This document shows, piece by piece, positions 1-9,126 of a stretch of 54,261 nt of DNA (within the stretch, counting starts at the first letter, position 1; each line of letters opens with the position of its first letter). The stretch is taken from positions 1 to 54,261 of the forward strand of contig JACAAY010000023.1 in the NCBI GenBank assembly GCA_013377095.1, given 5' to 3'. The notes under the pieces are model-generated. The model saw only the letters and a list, made by a program, of their open reading frames with translations. It was not told where the DNA came from and made no database searches. Source of the stretch: Desulfuromonadales bacterium. GTDB lineage: Bacteria; Desulfobacterota; Desulfuromonadia; Geobacterales; Pseudopelobacteraceae. The position numbers were made by a program, and so were the translations under genes.

Positions 1-80
1 GCTCAAAAGGGACTCCGGTTCTAACATGACAAAAATATACTGTCAATGGAAAAACGTATTAATTACAATTTTGCTCCCCC

Positions 81-116
81 ATAGCACCTCGCACGATCGG
101 CCATGCGAGGTGCTAT
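81..116 (-). terminator. Stem-loop after rpoD
   Basis: A perfect 13-bp inverted repeat (81-93 with 104-116, 10-nt loop) lies 30 nt past the rpoD stop. Read on the minus strand it is not followed by a U-run, so it may be a weak terminator or a 3' end-protecting hairpin of the rpsU-rpoD message. Bases 1-80 hold no recognisable gene. Confidence 0.5.
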
Positions 117-146
117 ATATCAGACAAAACCATCTAAGGGTGCGAA

Positions 147-1895
147 TTACTCGACAAAACTCTTCAGCTTTTTACTACGACTCGGATGACGCAGCTTGCG
201 AAGTGCCTTAGCTTCAATCTGACGGATTCGTTCACGAGTGACCGCAAAGTCCTGACCAACCTCCTCAAGCGTGTGATCACTTTTTTCGCCAATACCAAAC
301 CGCATGCGAAGCACTTTTTCTTCGCGAGGTGTCAGGGTTGACAGCACACGCGACGTCTGCTCAGAAAGATTAGCCTTGATTACCGCTTCAATTGGAGAGA
401 TTACTGCTTTGTCTTCGATGAAATCGCCCAGATGCGAATCCTCTTCCTCGCCGATGGGGGTCTCCAATGAAATCGGTTCTTTCGCTATTTTAAGGACCTT
501 TCTCACTTTGTCCAGCGGTAGCTGCATCCGCTCTGCGATTTCCTCGGGAGATGGCTCACGGCCATTCTCCTGAACCAGCTGACGACTGGTACGAATTAGT
601 TTATTGATAGTCTCAATCATATGGACAGGAATACGGATCGTGCGAGCCTGATCCGCAATTGCACGTGTAATTGCCTGGCGAATCCACCAGGTAGCGTAGG
701 TGGAAAATTTGTAGCCGCGCTGATATTCAAATTTATCCACAGCCTTCATCAGGCCAATGTTCCCCTCCTGAATCAAGTCGAGGAACTGCAGACCACGATT
801 GGTGTATTTTTTGGCTATTGAGACAACCAGACGGAGATTTGCTTCAATCAATTCGGATTTTGCAATTCGGGCCTTACACTCACCCTCTTCGATTGCCTGT
901 AACGCAGTTGAAAGTTCACTGGCCTTGAAACCCGATTCATGTTCTATCTTCTGCAATTTGCGGGCAGTGGTCAGCAGACGCTTGTCAAGCTTATCCAATT
1001 CGTCAGCGGTTAATTTCAGCTTTTTCAGTTCTGAGATTGCCTTATCTTCATCCCTCAAGTACCTGTCTACAAGCGCTTTTAGTTTGTCAGCCGGAATCAG
1101 TTCGCCGAGGTCCGACAATTCCTTCATGATCCTGTCAACCTTGAATGAAAGCTCCTTCAAGCGCTCTGATATTTTATTGATGTGCCTGTCCTTCAAGCGC
1201 AGGGAGATGAGCAGTTTCGCCTGATGTTCTTTCAGCTCGCGAACCCTCTTGTCCAATTCCTTTTTTTTGCTGGCTGGTGCCCCCCCCTCCATCTCTTCCA
1301 GGAGGCTGACAAGCTCCAGGTCACCAACCGCAATTGCGTCAATAACCTCAAGTATGCGAACCTTCGGAACATCCTCCTCATCTTCCTCAAGAACATCCTC
1401 TTCAACTTCTTTGCTGATTTCCGAGGCGCTCAACTGGAATTTGCGCAGCTTGTCTCCCAGCACCAAGACCTCTTTGATGGTTATGGGTGTATTAAGAATA
1501 ACACTGGCAACATCGCGTTCGCCGTCCTCAATGCGTTTGGCGATCTCAACCTCTCCCTCACGGGTCAACAGAGAAACGGAACCCATTTCACGGAGGTACA
1601 TGCGCACGGGGTCACTTGTGCGGCCGATGGAACCAGGCTCGAACTCGACCTCCTCTGCTTCACCCTCTGCTTCCTCGTCTTCTTCCATCTCAATCTTAAG
1701 TTTTGGAATTTTAACCTTTTGGACAGAGTCAACTATTTCGATATCCAAGTCACCAAACATTCCCATGACATCGTCTATCTGCTCGGTGGCAATATCAGGA
1801 GGCAAAATGTCATTAACCTCTTCAAAGGTCAAAAATCCTTTTTCTTTTCCAAGGTCAATGAGCTGCTTAACTCCATCCATATTTTTCTTTACCAT
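147..1895 (-). CDS. rpoD: RNA polymerase primary sigma factor RpoD (sigma-70)
   Basis: Housekeeping sigma factor that directs RNA polymerase to -35/-10 promoters. The 582-aa product has the full group 1 layout: region 1.1 (residues 1-80), an acidic linker, region 1.2 (about 93-125), a non-conserved insert (about 130-330), region 2 (about 345-420, with the [16 protein letters not shown] and [10 protein letters not shown] motifs), region 3, and region 4 (about 515-575) with the helix-turn-helix [20 protein letters not shown]. The start is preceded by GAGGTG at good spacing. It is the last gene of the rpsU-yqeY-cvpA-dnaG-rpoD run, 27 nt after dnaG, the classical macromolecular synthesis operon arrangement. 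Nothing is missing. Confidence 0.98.
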   Translation of the reverse strand: MVKKNMDGVKQLIDLGKEKGFLTFEEVNDILPPDIATEQIDDVMGMFGDLDIEIVDSVQKVKIPKLKIEMEEDEEAEGEAEEVEFEPGSIGRTSDPVRMYLREMGSVSLLTREGEVEIAKRIEDGERDVASVILNTPITIKEVLVLGDKLRKFQLSASEISKEVEEDVLEEDEEDVPKVRILEVIDAIAVGDLELVSLLEEMEGGAPASKKKELDKRVRELKEHQAKLLISLRLKDRHINKISERLKELSFKVDRIMKELSDLGELIPADKLKALVDRYLRDEDKAISELKKLKLTADELDKLDKRLLTTARKLQKIEHESGFKASELSTALQAIEEGECKARIAKSELIEANLRLVVSIAKKYTNRGLQFLDLIQEGNIGLMKAVDKFEYQRGYKFSTYATWWIRQAITRAIADQARTIRIPVHMIETINKLIRTSRQLVQENGREPSPEEIAERMQLPLDKVRKVLKIAKEPISLETPIGEEEDSHLGDFIEDKAVISPIEAVIKANLSEQTSRVLSTLTPREEKVLRMRFGIGEKSDHTLEEVGQDFAVTRERIRQIEAKALRKLRHPSRSKKLKSFVE

Positions 1896-1922
1896 TCGTT
1901 CACCTCAAACGCAGTCATGTGA

Positions 1923-3677
1923 CTACAGTTTTGATTTTCTTGTGCGCAACAGATCCGCCTGCTGAAGAAGTGCCGCGTATTCTTCGCTACCAGGCTCAAG
2001 CACAGCCAAGCGGGCTGCAATGTCTTTATTGCTGAACCGGATTGCTTTTTCCTCTCTGCCTCGCTGGCAGCTATCAAAAACTTCCCGCCAGCTCACATCT
2101 GCAAGATGCCCGTCGGAAACAAAAAGGCGGGAAAGTATAACCTTCAGCTCAGGAGCCTCTGCTTTCTCCAGAAAGTGACTCAGCTCCTGGGCATCAACAT
2201 CGCCTTTAATTTCTTGAAGCATAAGACTTGCCAGCGTCAAGTACGAACCTGCAAACAGTTTTTCTACTCCGATGCTATAGACCTCACTGCGCGCTTCAGC
2301 ATGTCTCCACATCAAAGCTAAAAGTGTTTCCTGTCGTGTATCGCCAATATGTTCGTGAGAAGCCGGGCTGTTGGACAAATCGCGAACTGTAACGCTTAAA
2401 CCTCCCAGACGTTTGCGAAAGGCATGACTACTAATACCAAGCAAACGACAAATTTCCTTTTCATACAGTTCGCGCTCCAACGGATCTATGATTTTACGGA
2501 ACCGCGGAATAAGTTCGTCGACTATTCGAATCTTGCTATCAATACTATCCGCGGGAATCTGAGACAACACTGTCCTGACAAAAAACTCGAACGCTGGCCT
2601 GGCTTTTTCCTGGCAAACGCGAAAGGCTTCCAGAGAATTATTTTCAAGAAAACTGTCTGGATCTTCACCTTCGGGCAAGCTAATTACATAGGTCGGCACC
2701 CTCTGCTCCAAAAACAGCTCCATGGAGCGTATGGTTGCCTTCCGGCCGGCTGCATCGCTGTCAAACAGAGAGTACACCTTGGACACATGGCGTTTTAATA
2801 AGCTTATGTGATCCGGGGTCAGCGCAGTTCCGCATGTTGCCGCCACATTGAGGATTCCCGCGCGATACAGGGCGAGATGATCAAAATACCCTTCGACAAT
2901 CACAATGCTCTTCTCCGTCCTGACTGCCGGCAACGCAAGATCAAGGCCGAACAGGACCGAGCTCTTGTGATACAGTGGTGACTCTGGAGAATTTATATAC
3001 TTTGGCAACGAGTCATCCAATACTCGCCCGGCAAAAGCAATCACATCGCCCTTGGGTGCCCGTATGGGAAAGATCAGTCGATTGCGGAACAGGTCATACC
3101 AGCCACCCTCATTCTTGCGTACAATTCCAAGCTTGCTGGCAACTTCCAGATCAACACCCTGTGCCTTGAGGTGCTTCACCAAATCATCACGTCGATCAGA
3201 GGCAAATCCAAGGCCATAAGCTTCCGCAACAGCACCCGCAGCATTGCGCCTATCAAGGTATGATCTGGCAGTCGCGGCCTCAGGTTTTTGTTTTAACACC
3301 GTTCGATAATAGTCCAAGGCAATGTCATTTATCCGCAGCAAAATCTGCCGTTCGTCCTGGGCATGCTTTTCAGACGGCGTGAGCAAACGCTCTTCAATCT
3401 CCACACCCGCCTTGCGCGCTAGAGACTTAACCGCCTCGGGAAAACTGAGCCCCTCCATTTTCATGACAAACGAAAAAGCATTACCTCCCGTGCCGCATCC
3501 AAAACAGTGAAAAATTTCGCGGGCCGGATTAACATTAAACGATGGTGTTTTTTCCGAGTGAAAGGGGCAAAGCCCCAGAAAGTTTGCTCCGGAACGCCGT
3601 AATTGAACGTACTCTGAAACCACCTCAACAATTGAGGTTCGATCCAGCACCTCACGTACTTTTTGCTCAGGAATCAT
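1923..3677 (-). CDS. dnaG: DNA primase
   Basis: Synthesises RNA primers for Okazaki fragments and replication start. The 584-aa protein has the N-terminal zinc ribbon (C37, H40, C58, C61 in CPFH...CFGC), the RNA polymerase core, and a TOPRIM domain with the catalytic Glu in IVIVEGYFD and the acidic SLFDSDAAGRKA motif. A helicase-binding C-terminal region follows. Its ATG overlaps the cvpA stop by 4 nt (ATGA), so the two are probably translationally coupled. rpoD follows 27 nt downstream. Length and order match the family. Confidence 0.97.
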   Translation of the reverse strand: MIPEQKVREVLDRTSIVEVVSEYVQLRRSGANFLGLCPFHSEKTPSFNVNPAREIFHCFGCGTGGNAFSFVMKMEGLSFPEAVKSLARKAGVEIEERLLTPSEKHAQDERQILLRINDIALDYYRTVLKQKPEAATARSYLDRRNAAGAVAEAYGLGFASDRRDDLVKHLKAQGVDLEVASKLGIVRKNEGGWYDLFRNRLIFPIRAPKGDVIAFAGRVLDDSLPKYINSPESPLYHKSSVLFGLDLALPAVRTEKSIVIVEGYFDHLALYRAGILNVAATCGTALTPDHISLLKRHVSKVYSLFDSDAAGRKATIRSMELFLEQRVPTYVISLPEGEDPDSFLENNSLEAFRVCQEKARPAFEFFVRTVLSQIPADSIDSKIRIVDELIPRFRKIIDPLERELYEKEICRLLGISSHAFRKRLGGLSVTVRDLSNSPASHEHIGDTRQETLLALMWRHAEARSEVYSIGVEKLFAGSYLTLASLMLQEIKGDVDAQELSHFLEKAEAPELKVILSRLFVSDGHLADVSWREVFDSCQRGREEKAIRFSNKDIAARLAVLEPGSEEYAALLQQADLLRTRKSKL

Positions 3678-4165
3678 GGCTTATTGGCGGGCCTTCCACG
3701 CCACGTCACTAAAATAGTATCACCAATTTTGGCAAACATATTGGCTGATTCGGTCAATCGAATTTTCTGCTTTAATTTCAGAGGCATAAAATCAGCAGTA
3801 CCGATGCAGAACAACATACTGAGCAGTAATGCGCCTTCAGCCACTCCAATAACCACTCCTCCCAAACGATTGAGGCTCCCAAGCATAACGACACGCAACG
3901 CGGTGGTAATTATATTGCCAAGGATGTGGGCAACGAGTCCGGACAGCATCAGGAGCAGCATGAATGCAAGAAATGCTGCAATATGTTCCGGAATATGGAG
4001 AATGTTTTTGAGCGGAGTTGACAGGGTCGGGTAGTATCGATAAGCAAGCCATCCCCCCAAAACAAGACCCGCAAGAGAAGATGCCTCATTAACAAGCCCG
4101 CGAAGCAGGCCTTTGAGCGCAAAGAAGGACAGGACTACCAGGATGATGATGTCAAAAAGATTCAT
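3674..4165 (-). CDS. CvpA-family integral membrane protein
   Basis: A 163-aa protein with four predicted membrane segments (roughly residues 4-20, 27-45, 60-84 and 97-118) and the start MNLFDIIILVVLSFFALKG typical of the CvpA/colicin V production family. In E. coli CvpA is tied to colicin V secretion and envelope homeostasis; the biochemical role is unknown. It overlaps dnaG by 4 nt. A 103-nt spacer with a hairpin separates it from yqeY upstream. The ribosome site is weak. Family assignment is firm, function is not. Confidence 0.85.
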   Translation of the reverse strand: MNLFDIIILVVLSFFALKGLLRGLVNEASSLAGLVLGGWLAYRYYPTLSTPLKNILHIPEHIAAFLAFMLLLMLSGLVAHILGNIITTALRVVMLGSLNRLGGVVIGVAEGALLLSMLFCIGTADFMPLKLKQKIRLTESANMFAKIGDTILVTWRGRPANKP

Positions 4166-4190
4166 CGAAGAGCCTTGCGACGACTACGAA

Positions 4191-4219
4191 GAAGGGGCAA
4201 TCAGATTGATAGCCCCTTC
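4191..4219 (-). other. Hairpin in the yqeY-cvpA spacer
   Basis: GAAGGGGC (4191-4198) pairs perfectly with GCCCCTTC (4212-4219), and the loop can add a 4-bp inner stem (ATCA with TGAT). There is no U-run on the minus strand, so this is more likely an mRNA processing or stability element inside the operon than a full terminator. Confidence 0.45.
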
Positions 4220-4268
4220 GCAAGTTCAAGTACGTGGCACAGTGTGCCGGAATCCGGGACGCGACAGC

Positions 4269-4712
4269 TCAGGACAACTGCTGCCTGACAATGTCACTGA
4301 CCACTTTTCCGTCAGCCCTACCTGCCGTCATGGGCGTAAGCGCTTTCATCACCCGCCCCATGTCCTTTAAGCTCGTAGCACCGGTTTCACGAACAACTCC
4401 AGAAACAAGAGCGGAAATTTCCGCCAGATCCAGTTGAGTCGGAAGAAAACCGATCAATATCAGCAGCTCCGCCTCTTCCTTCTCAACAAGATCAGGCCGG
4501 TTGCCTTCCTGATAGAGGCGGATGGAATCGCGGCGCTGTTTGACCAGGGTTGAAATCACTTCCCTGACCCCCTGGTCATCCAGCTCACCCTTCTGATCTA
4601 TCTCGCGATTCTGTATCGCCGAGCGGATCATGCGAACAGCAGAGAGACGCAACGAGTCATGATCTCTCATGGCCTGCTTCATTGCGTCGTTGAGCTGTAC
4701 TTTAAGTGTCAT
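4269..4712 (-). CDS. GatB/YqeY domain protein
   Basis: A 147-aa protein matching the stand-alone YqeY family, related to the C-terminal helical domain of GatB, the tRNA-dependent amidotransferase subunit. It carries family features such as SAVRMIRSAIQNREID, a Q-R-R-DSI motif (LVKQRRDSIRLYQEGNRPDLVEKEEAE) and a C-terminal SDIVRQQL. The stand-alone form is commonly found next to rpsU in bacteria; its reaction is not established. The start lies 5 nt after the rpsU stop, so it is co-transcribed with rpsU. Confidence 0.9.
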   Translation of the reverse strand: MTLKVQLNDAMKQAMRDHDSLRLSAVRMIRSAIQNREIDQKGELDDQGVREVISTLVKQRRDSIRLYQEGNRPDLVEKEEAELLILIGFLPTQLDLAEISALVSGVVRETGATSLKDMGRVMKALTPMTAGRADGKVVSDIVRQQLS

Positions 4713-4717
4713 GATTG

Positions 4718-4915
4718 TCAGTCCATCATCTTACGCTGCTTTTTGAGAGCCCGCTTGCGAGCCGCAATGGCTTTTTTCTTACGCTTGATGCTTGGCTTTT
4801 CAAAGTGTTCCCGCTTACGAACTTCAGAAAGGATTCCAGCTTTTTCACACTGTTTCTTAAACTTCTTCAGGGCGAGTTCAAACGGTTCGCTATCCTTGAT
4901 TTTTACTCCCGGCAT
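4718..4915 (-). CDS. rpsU: 30S ribosomal protein S21
   Basis: Small, very basic protein (65 aa) of the 30S subunit that helps initiation near the 3' end of 16S rRNA. The sequence [20 protein letters not shown] with a Lys/Arg-rich C-terminal helix ([19 protein letters not shown]) is diagnostic. A strong GGGAGGG site lies upstream of the ATG. It heads the macromolecular synthesis operon, and a good sigma-70 promoter lies about 70-100 nt upstream. Confidence 0.97.
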   Translation of the reverse strand: MPGVKIKDSEPFELALKKFKKQCEKAGILSEVRKREHFEKPSIKRKKKAIAARKRALKKQRKMMD

Positions 4916-4984
4916 TCAGTATCCCTCCCCCCATTGTGAAGTAACAGCAATTCTCTCAAATACTAACAAAACAGAGAGCATAGT

Positions 4985-5012
4985 AAAATAACAGATAAAA
5001 TATTCCTGTCAA
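4985..5012 (-). promoter_or_regulatory. Predicted sigma-70 promoter of rpsU operon
   Basis: On the minus strand: TTGACA (5007-5012), 16-bp AT-rich spacer, TATTTT (4985-4990). It lies upstream of rpsU in a gene-free stretch (4916-5050). The perfect -35 box and its position make it the likely main promoter of rpsU-yqeY-cvpA-dnaG-rpoD. Confidence 0.6.
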
Positions 5013-5050
5013 CAAAATAAACCTGCTCAGAGTGTTTCAGAAAAGGAGCC

Positions 5051-5377
5051 TCAGGATTGTCTGGCATTTTTTTCAGCAATTCCGGACACGCCGAAGCGCC
5101 GGCGCAGCTCATCAAAAACGTTCTCCGGAGGGATATCGTGATACCCCAGTAGAACCAGAACATGAAAAAATAGATCCGCTGTCTCACACACTATTTCTTC
5201 AGTTTTCCCCCCCTTACCGGCAATCACCAGCTCGGTGGATTCTTCTCCTACCTTTTTAAGAACCGTATCAAGTCCCTTACGCATCAGAGACGCGGTATAG
5301 GAGTTCTCCGACGAATTGGCCTTGCGCTCCTGTATCACCCGATACAGGGCATCAAGAATGTGATCACTCTGGCTCAT
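5051..5377 (-). CDS. hisE: Phosphoribosyl-ATP pyrophosphatase
   Basis: Second step of histidine synthesis: hydrolyses PR-ATP to PR-AMP and pyrophosphate. The 108-aa stand-alone form has the MazG-like fold signature: [21 protein letters not shown] followed by [17 protein letters not shown], whose Glu/Asp residues bind magnesium. It overlaps hisF by 4 nt (ATGA) and ends the hisH-hisA-hisF-hisE run. No HisI domain is fused here, so PR-AMP cyclohydrolase must be encoded elsewhere. Confidence 0.95.
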   Translation of the reverse strand: MSQSDHILDALYRVIQERKANSSENSYTASLMRKGLDTVLKKVGEESTELVIAGKGGKTEEIVCETADLFFHVLVLLGYHDIPPENVFDELRRRFGVSGIAEKNARQS

Positions 5378-6135
5378 AGTCGGACCGCCACCCCTCTCCC
5401 ATTAAGATACTGTTTGGCCTCGCCAATGGAGTATTCGCGATAATGAAAAATGGAAGCCGCCAGACAGGCGCTTGCGCCACCTCTGGTGAAACCGTCAAAG
5501 AGATGTTCCAGATTGCCGACTCCACCCGATGCGATCACCGGTATGGAGACCGCATCCACCACTGCTCGCGTCAACTCCAGGTCATAGCCGTCCTTGGTGC
5601 CATCGCAATCCATGCTGGTCAACAGGATCTCACCCGAACCGTAGGCTTCCATTTTCACGGCCCACTCGACGGCATCGATACCGGTAGGGTTGCGTCCACC
5701 ATGGGTATATACCTCCCAGCGCTTCTCGCCCGGCACTCGCCTGGCATCAATGGCCACCACCGTACACTGGGAACCAAAGCGCTCGGCAGCTTCACTGACA
5801 AATTCGGGACGATGCACCGCTGCCGTGTTGATGGAGGTTTTGTCAGCACCGGCATTCAGCAGCCGCCTGATATCCTGGACTGTGCGAATCCCCCCCCCAA
5901 CAGTCAACGGCATGAAGACCCGCTCGGCGGTACGTCGCACCACATCGATAATAATATCCCGCTCGTCACTGGAGGCGGTGATATCCAGAAACGTCAGTTC
6001 ATCGGCGCCCTGGCTGTCGTAGATCTCGGCCACCTCCACCGGATCTCCCGCATCGCGCAACTCCAGGAACTGTACTCCCTTGACGACACGCCCACCCTTG
6101 ACATCCAGACAGGGAATGATTCTTTTTGTAAGCAT
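5374..6135 (-). CDS. hisF: Imidazole glycerol phosphate synthase, cyclase subunit
   Basis: Cyclase half of IGP synthase: uses ammonia from HisH to convert PRFAR into IGP and AICAR. The 253-aa TIM barrel has both catalytic aspartates in place, D11 ([15 protein letters not shown]) and D130 ([10 protein letters not shown]), plus the phosphate-binding GGG loops. The start follows AGGA at 8 nt. It sits 3 nt after hisA and overlaps hisE by 4 nt. A run of nine C at about 5890-5898 is simply three GGG glycine codons in a conserved loop. Confidence 0.97.
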   Translation of the reverse strand: MLTKRIIPCLDVKGGRVVKGVQFLELRDAGDPVEVAEIYDSQGADELTFLDITASSDERDIIIDVVRRTAERVFMPLTVGGGIRTVQDIRRLLNAGADKTSINTAAVHRPEFVSEAAERFGSQCTVVAIDARRVPGEKRWEVYTHGGRNPTGIDAVEWAVKMEAYGSGEILLTSMDCDGTKDGYDLELTRAVVDAVSIPVIASGGVGNLEHLFDGFTRGGASACLAASIFHYREYSIGEAKQYLNGRGVAVRL

Positions 6136-6138
6136 AGG

Positions 6139-6876
6139 TTATTCCTGATTGCCCTGTTTTGTGAGCGCAATGGCCTCACTCAGTTTGATTGCACCGGTAT
6201 AGATCGCCTTGCCGGTTATCACGCCGGCAACACCGCTCCGTTCAATGGTCATCAACCGTTCAATATCCTTCAGGCTCGATACGCCGCCCGAGGCAATCAC
6301 CGGAATGGCAACCGATTCGGCCAGAGCCTGGGTCGCCTCAAGATTGGGTCCCTGCAGCATGCCATCGCGGCTGATATCGGTATACACAATGGCTGTCACT
6401 CCGCAGTCCTCAAACTTCCGCGCCAGCTCAACCGCAGTTATATCGGTCACCTCAGCCCACCCCTGCACGGCAACCATTCCATTTTTGGCATCGATACCGA
6501 CCACAATCCGGCCGGGAAACTTTGCGCACGCTTCACGCACCAGTTCCGGGTTACGCTGGGCAGCTGTTCCGATAATGATACGGGACAGCCCCAGAGAAAG
6601 GTAGGATTCGATCGTGGCAATATCCCGTACGCCTCCGCCAAGCTGGGCCGGTATGCTGATGGACTTTACAATGGCTTCGATGGCGGACCTGTTCTTTGGT
6701 TTTCCGGCAAAAGCGCCATCAAGGTCAACAATGTGCAGCAATTCAGCACCCTGGTTCTGCCACTCCTGGGCCTGGGCAGCGGGATTGTCATTAAATATGG
6801 TATCTCTATCCATCAGCCCCTGTTCGAGACGGACGCAGACCCCGTCTTTCAGGTCAATAGCGGGAATTACGAGCAT
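6139..6876 (-). CDS. hisA: ProFAR isomerase (phosphoribosylformimino-AICAR-P isomerase)
   Basis: Fourth step of histidine synthesis, an Amadori rearrangement of ProFAR to PRFAR. The start is placed at [12 protein letters not shown] (6876), which gives the usual 245 aa and follows GAAAGGT at good spacing; the frame is open for 11 more codons upstream but that extension matches nothing. Catalytic D8 and D129 ([10 protein letters not shown]) are present. It lies 16 nt after hisH and 3 nt before hisF. Confidence 0.95.
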   Translation of the reverse strand: MLVIPAIDLKDGVCVRLEQGLMDRDTIFNDNPAAQAQEWQNQGAELLHIVDLDGAFAGKPKNRSAIEAIVKSISIPAQLGGGVRDIATIESYLSLGLSRIIIGTAAQRNPELVREACAKFPGRIVVGIDAKNGMVAVQGWAEVTDITAVELARKFEDCGVTAIVYTDISRDGMLQGPNLEATQALAESVAIPVIASGGVSSLKDIERLMTIERSGVAGVITGKAIYTGAIKLSEAIALTKQGNQE

Positions 6877-6892
6877 GGTGTACCTTTCAGAG

Positions 6893-7516
6893 TCATTTTT
6901 GAGCCGCAAAGTTCTTTAAGATCCGCAGCCCGGCATGCTGCGATTTTTCAGGGTGAAACTGGGTGGCAACGATATTGTCCTTCCAGATGGCGGAACAGAA
7001 ATCGATGCCATAGTGTGTGGTGGCAGCGATCACCCCATCATCATCCGGCTTGACGTAGAAGGAATGGACAAAATAGACGTTGGTCCCCTCATCCACCCCA
7101 CCGAAAACTCCCGGCTTGCGCTTGAAATTGAGCTGGTTCCAGCCCATATGCGGAACCTTCAGATCCTCGCCACCTTCCCGCATCCCTTCGGGAAAGCGCA
7201 GAACGTGGCCGGGAATCAGGTCCAGCCCCCGATACAGCCCAAACTCAACGCTGTCACTGAAGAGGAGCTGCATGCCGACGCAAATGCCGAGAAAGGGGCG
7301 CCCGTCGGAAATCACCCTGAGAATCGGCTCGACAAAACCGGCCTGCTCCAGATTGTGCATGCAGTCACGGAATGCTCCCACACCGGGAAGCACAATTTTG
7401 TCGGCTTCCAGGACCACCCGCGGATCGGCCGTAACTACCGCATCAGCTCCGATCTTCTCAAAACCCTTTTGCACGGAGCGCAGGTTACCCATGCCATAAT
7501 CGATGATTGCAATCAC
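6893..7516 (-). CDS. hisH: Imidazole glycerol phosphate synthase, glutaminase subunit
   Basis: Class I glutamine amidotransferase that supplies ammonia to HisF. All catalytic residues are visible in the 207-aa product: C79 ([12 protein letters not shown]), H188 and E190 ([10 protein letters not shown]). The start codon is GTG, overlapping the stop of the upstream chemoreceptor gene as GTGA, so translation may depend on the receptor gene being read. hisA follows 16 nt downstream. Confidence 0.96.
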   Translation of the reverse strand: MIAIIDYGMGNLRSVQKGFEKIGADAVVTADPRVVLEADKIVLPGVGAFRDCMHNLEQAGFVEPILRVISDGRPFLGICVGMQLLFSDSVEFGLYRGLDLIPGHVLRFPEGMREGGEDLKVPHMGWNQLNFKRKPGVFGGVDEGTNVYFVHSFYVKPDDDGVIAATTHYGIDFCSAIWKDNIVATQFHPEKSQHAGLRILKNFAAQK

Positions 7517-9069
7517 GTTACACCATTCTTTGTCAAATGAGGACCGTACTTCTTATCAACACCCTTGATATGGTTAATCAGCCAATCCTGCAGAAAGGTT
7601 ATCACATCCTGGGTCAGGAGCGTTTGGCCGCTGCGGAAGCGCCCCTGCAGCGTCACGACCTGATCGACCAGTTTTTTGTGGAGCTGCCTGTGTTGAACTT
7701 CCTCGGTATAACCGGTTTGGGAGAAAGCTTGCTCTTCCTCGGCGAAATGATTGACCGTGTACTCAGCCAAACCATTCAGGATCTCCCCGATAGCTTCCTT
7801 GCTGCGTTTCTGCTGCATGGCGTCATGCAGGCCATTAACCATTCTGAACAGCACCCGATGAGCATTGTCAAAGCGTTCAACGCCGGTGGCAAAGGACGAA
7901 TCCCATTCCAGTGCATTTGACAGGCGGAAGTGTCCCACCAGACCGTGCAGCTGATCAACCTGCTCGGAAAGTTTGGCAGTGGCCACCGTTGTACCGTGGG
8001 CGCTTTCAACATTGCGCTCAACCACATCGGTGATCATCTGGATGTTCTGGGTGATTTCACTGGTGGTGGCGGTCTGTTCTTCGGCTGCGGTGGCAATCTG
8101 GCTGACCTGCATGGCAAGTTCGTTGATTCTGGCGAGAATATCCTCCAGCGCCTCACCGGAGCGGGCAGTCTCCTCGGTTCCCTGTCTGACCTGAGCAACC
8201 CCCTCAACCATGGCGCTGACGGCGGTCTGGGTCTCTCCCTGGATGTTCTTGATCATGGTACTGATCTCTTTGGTGGCCTTGGTGGTACGCTCAGCCAGTG
8301 CCCGAACCTCATCCGCCACAACCGCGAATCCACGTCCCTGTTCCCCGGCCCGGGCCGCCTCGATGGCAGCATTCAGCGCCAACAGATTGGTCTGGTCGGC
8401 AATATCCTGAATAGTGTTGACAATGGCGCCAATCTGGTCTGAACGCTGCCCCAACCCCTCCACGGTCTGCGACGATTCATTGACCCGTTTGGCAATGGCA
8501 TCCATAAGACGGGCGCTGTTTTGAACGATTTCCGAACCGCTGTGGGTCTGTTCGGTGGCCTTTTGGGCGTTCTCGGCCGCATACAGACAATTGCGGGCTA
8601 TATCACCGGAAGTGGCCGCCATCTCTTCGCTGGCAGTTGCGATGGTGCTGGACTGCATGGCCACCTCTTCAGCAGCCGACGCCATGGCCTCGGTGGTGGA
8701 GCGAACCATGACCACCGAGTCACGCACCAGGTCGGCCACGGAGAAAAACTGCCGCATGGCACTGTTCATGTCGTTCATCATGGTATTGAAGGCGGTGGCC
8801 AGACGACTGAACTCCTTGCCCCCCCCGACTTCGGCGCGAACGGAGAGGTCACCGCTGGCAGCCCTCTCCAGGGCGGTGACGATACCGGCCAGGGGTGAGA
8901 AGGCGCTACGGCTAAAAAGAGCGATCAGAGCCGACGTAACCGCCAGAAGCATCACTCCGATCACCCCGTTTATCAGAATGCTGCTTCCGGGATTAAAAAA
9001 GCTCATTGACGCCACGGCGCACAGAATGGCAATGGCATTACAGAGGGTACTACGTGCAGTGATCGACAT
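7513..9069 (-). CDS. Methyl-accepting chemotaxis protein with C-terminal hemerythrin domain
   Basis: Probable oxygen or redox chemoreceptor, 518 aa. Order: two membrane segments (about 10-25 and 31-51) with almost no periplasmic loop, HAMP (about 53-105), the MCP signalling coiled coil with conserved tip (about 222-269, including [20 protein letters not shown]), then a bacteriohemerythrin domain (about 388-512). All seven expected di-iron ligands are present: H404, H441, E445, H460, H464, H500, D505. With no periplasmic sensor, the hemerythrin probably senses cytoplasmic O2 or NO; DcrH of Desulfovibrio is a known receptor of similar plan. The start follows GAGGAGGT. It is 57 nt after glyS and overlaps hisH by 4 nt, so it sits inside a biosynthetic operon. 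Confidence 0.93.
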   Translation of the reverse strand: MSITARSTLCNAIAILCAVASMSFFNPGSSILINGVIGVMLLAVTSALIALFSRSAFSPLAGIVTALERAASGDLSVRAEVGGGKEFSRLATAFNTMMNDMNSAMRQFFSVADLVRDSVVMVRSTTEAMASAAEEVAMQSSTIATASEEMAATSGDIARNCLYAAENAQKATEQTHSGSEIVQNSARLMDAIAKRVNESSQTVEGLGQRSDQIGAIVNTIQDIADQTNLLALNAAIEAARAGEQGRGFAVVADEVRALAERTTKATKEISTMIKNIQGETQTAVSAMVEGVAQVRQGTEETARSGEALEDILARINELAMQVSQIATAAEEQTATTSEITQNIQMITDVVERNVESAHGTTVATAKLSEQVDQLHGLVGHFRLSNALEWDSSFATGVERFDNAHRVLFRMVNGLHDAMQQKRSKEAIGEILNGLAEYTVNHFAEEEQAFSQTGYTEEVQHRQLHKKLVDQVVTLQGRFRSGQTLLTQDVITFLQDWLINHIKGVDKKYGPHLTKNGVT

Positions 9070-9126
9070 TCCTACCTCCTCACAGACTGCCTGCGACCGA
9101 CCAACACGAAAGAGCGGAGCAGAGCG

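Noticed and set aside
1..60. Possible tRNA 3' end at the window start (GGTTC-like bases)
   Set aside because: No acceptor stem, CCA or cloverleaf can be built from the bases present.
1182..1965. Two 240-codon plus-strand frames over the start of rpoD
   Set aside because: Antisense shadows of the acidic N-terminal part of RpoD, low complexity (Ser-rich or mixed), no ribosome site or family.
5443..7053. A 536-codon plus-strand open frame
   Set aside because: It lies entirely opposite hisF, hisA and hisH, which are full-length conserved enzymes; the frame has no recognisable family and is a product of codon bias.
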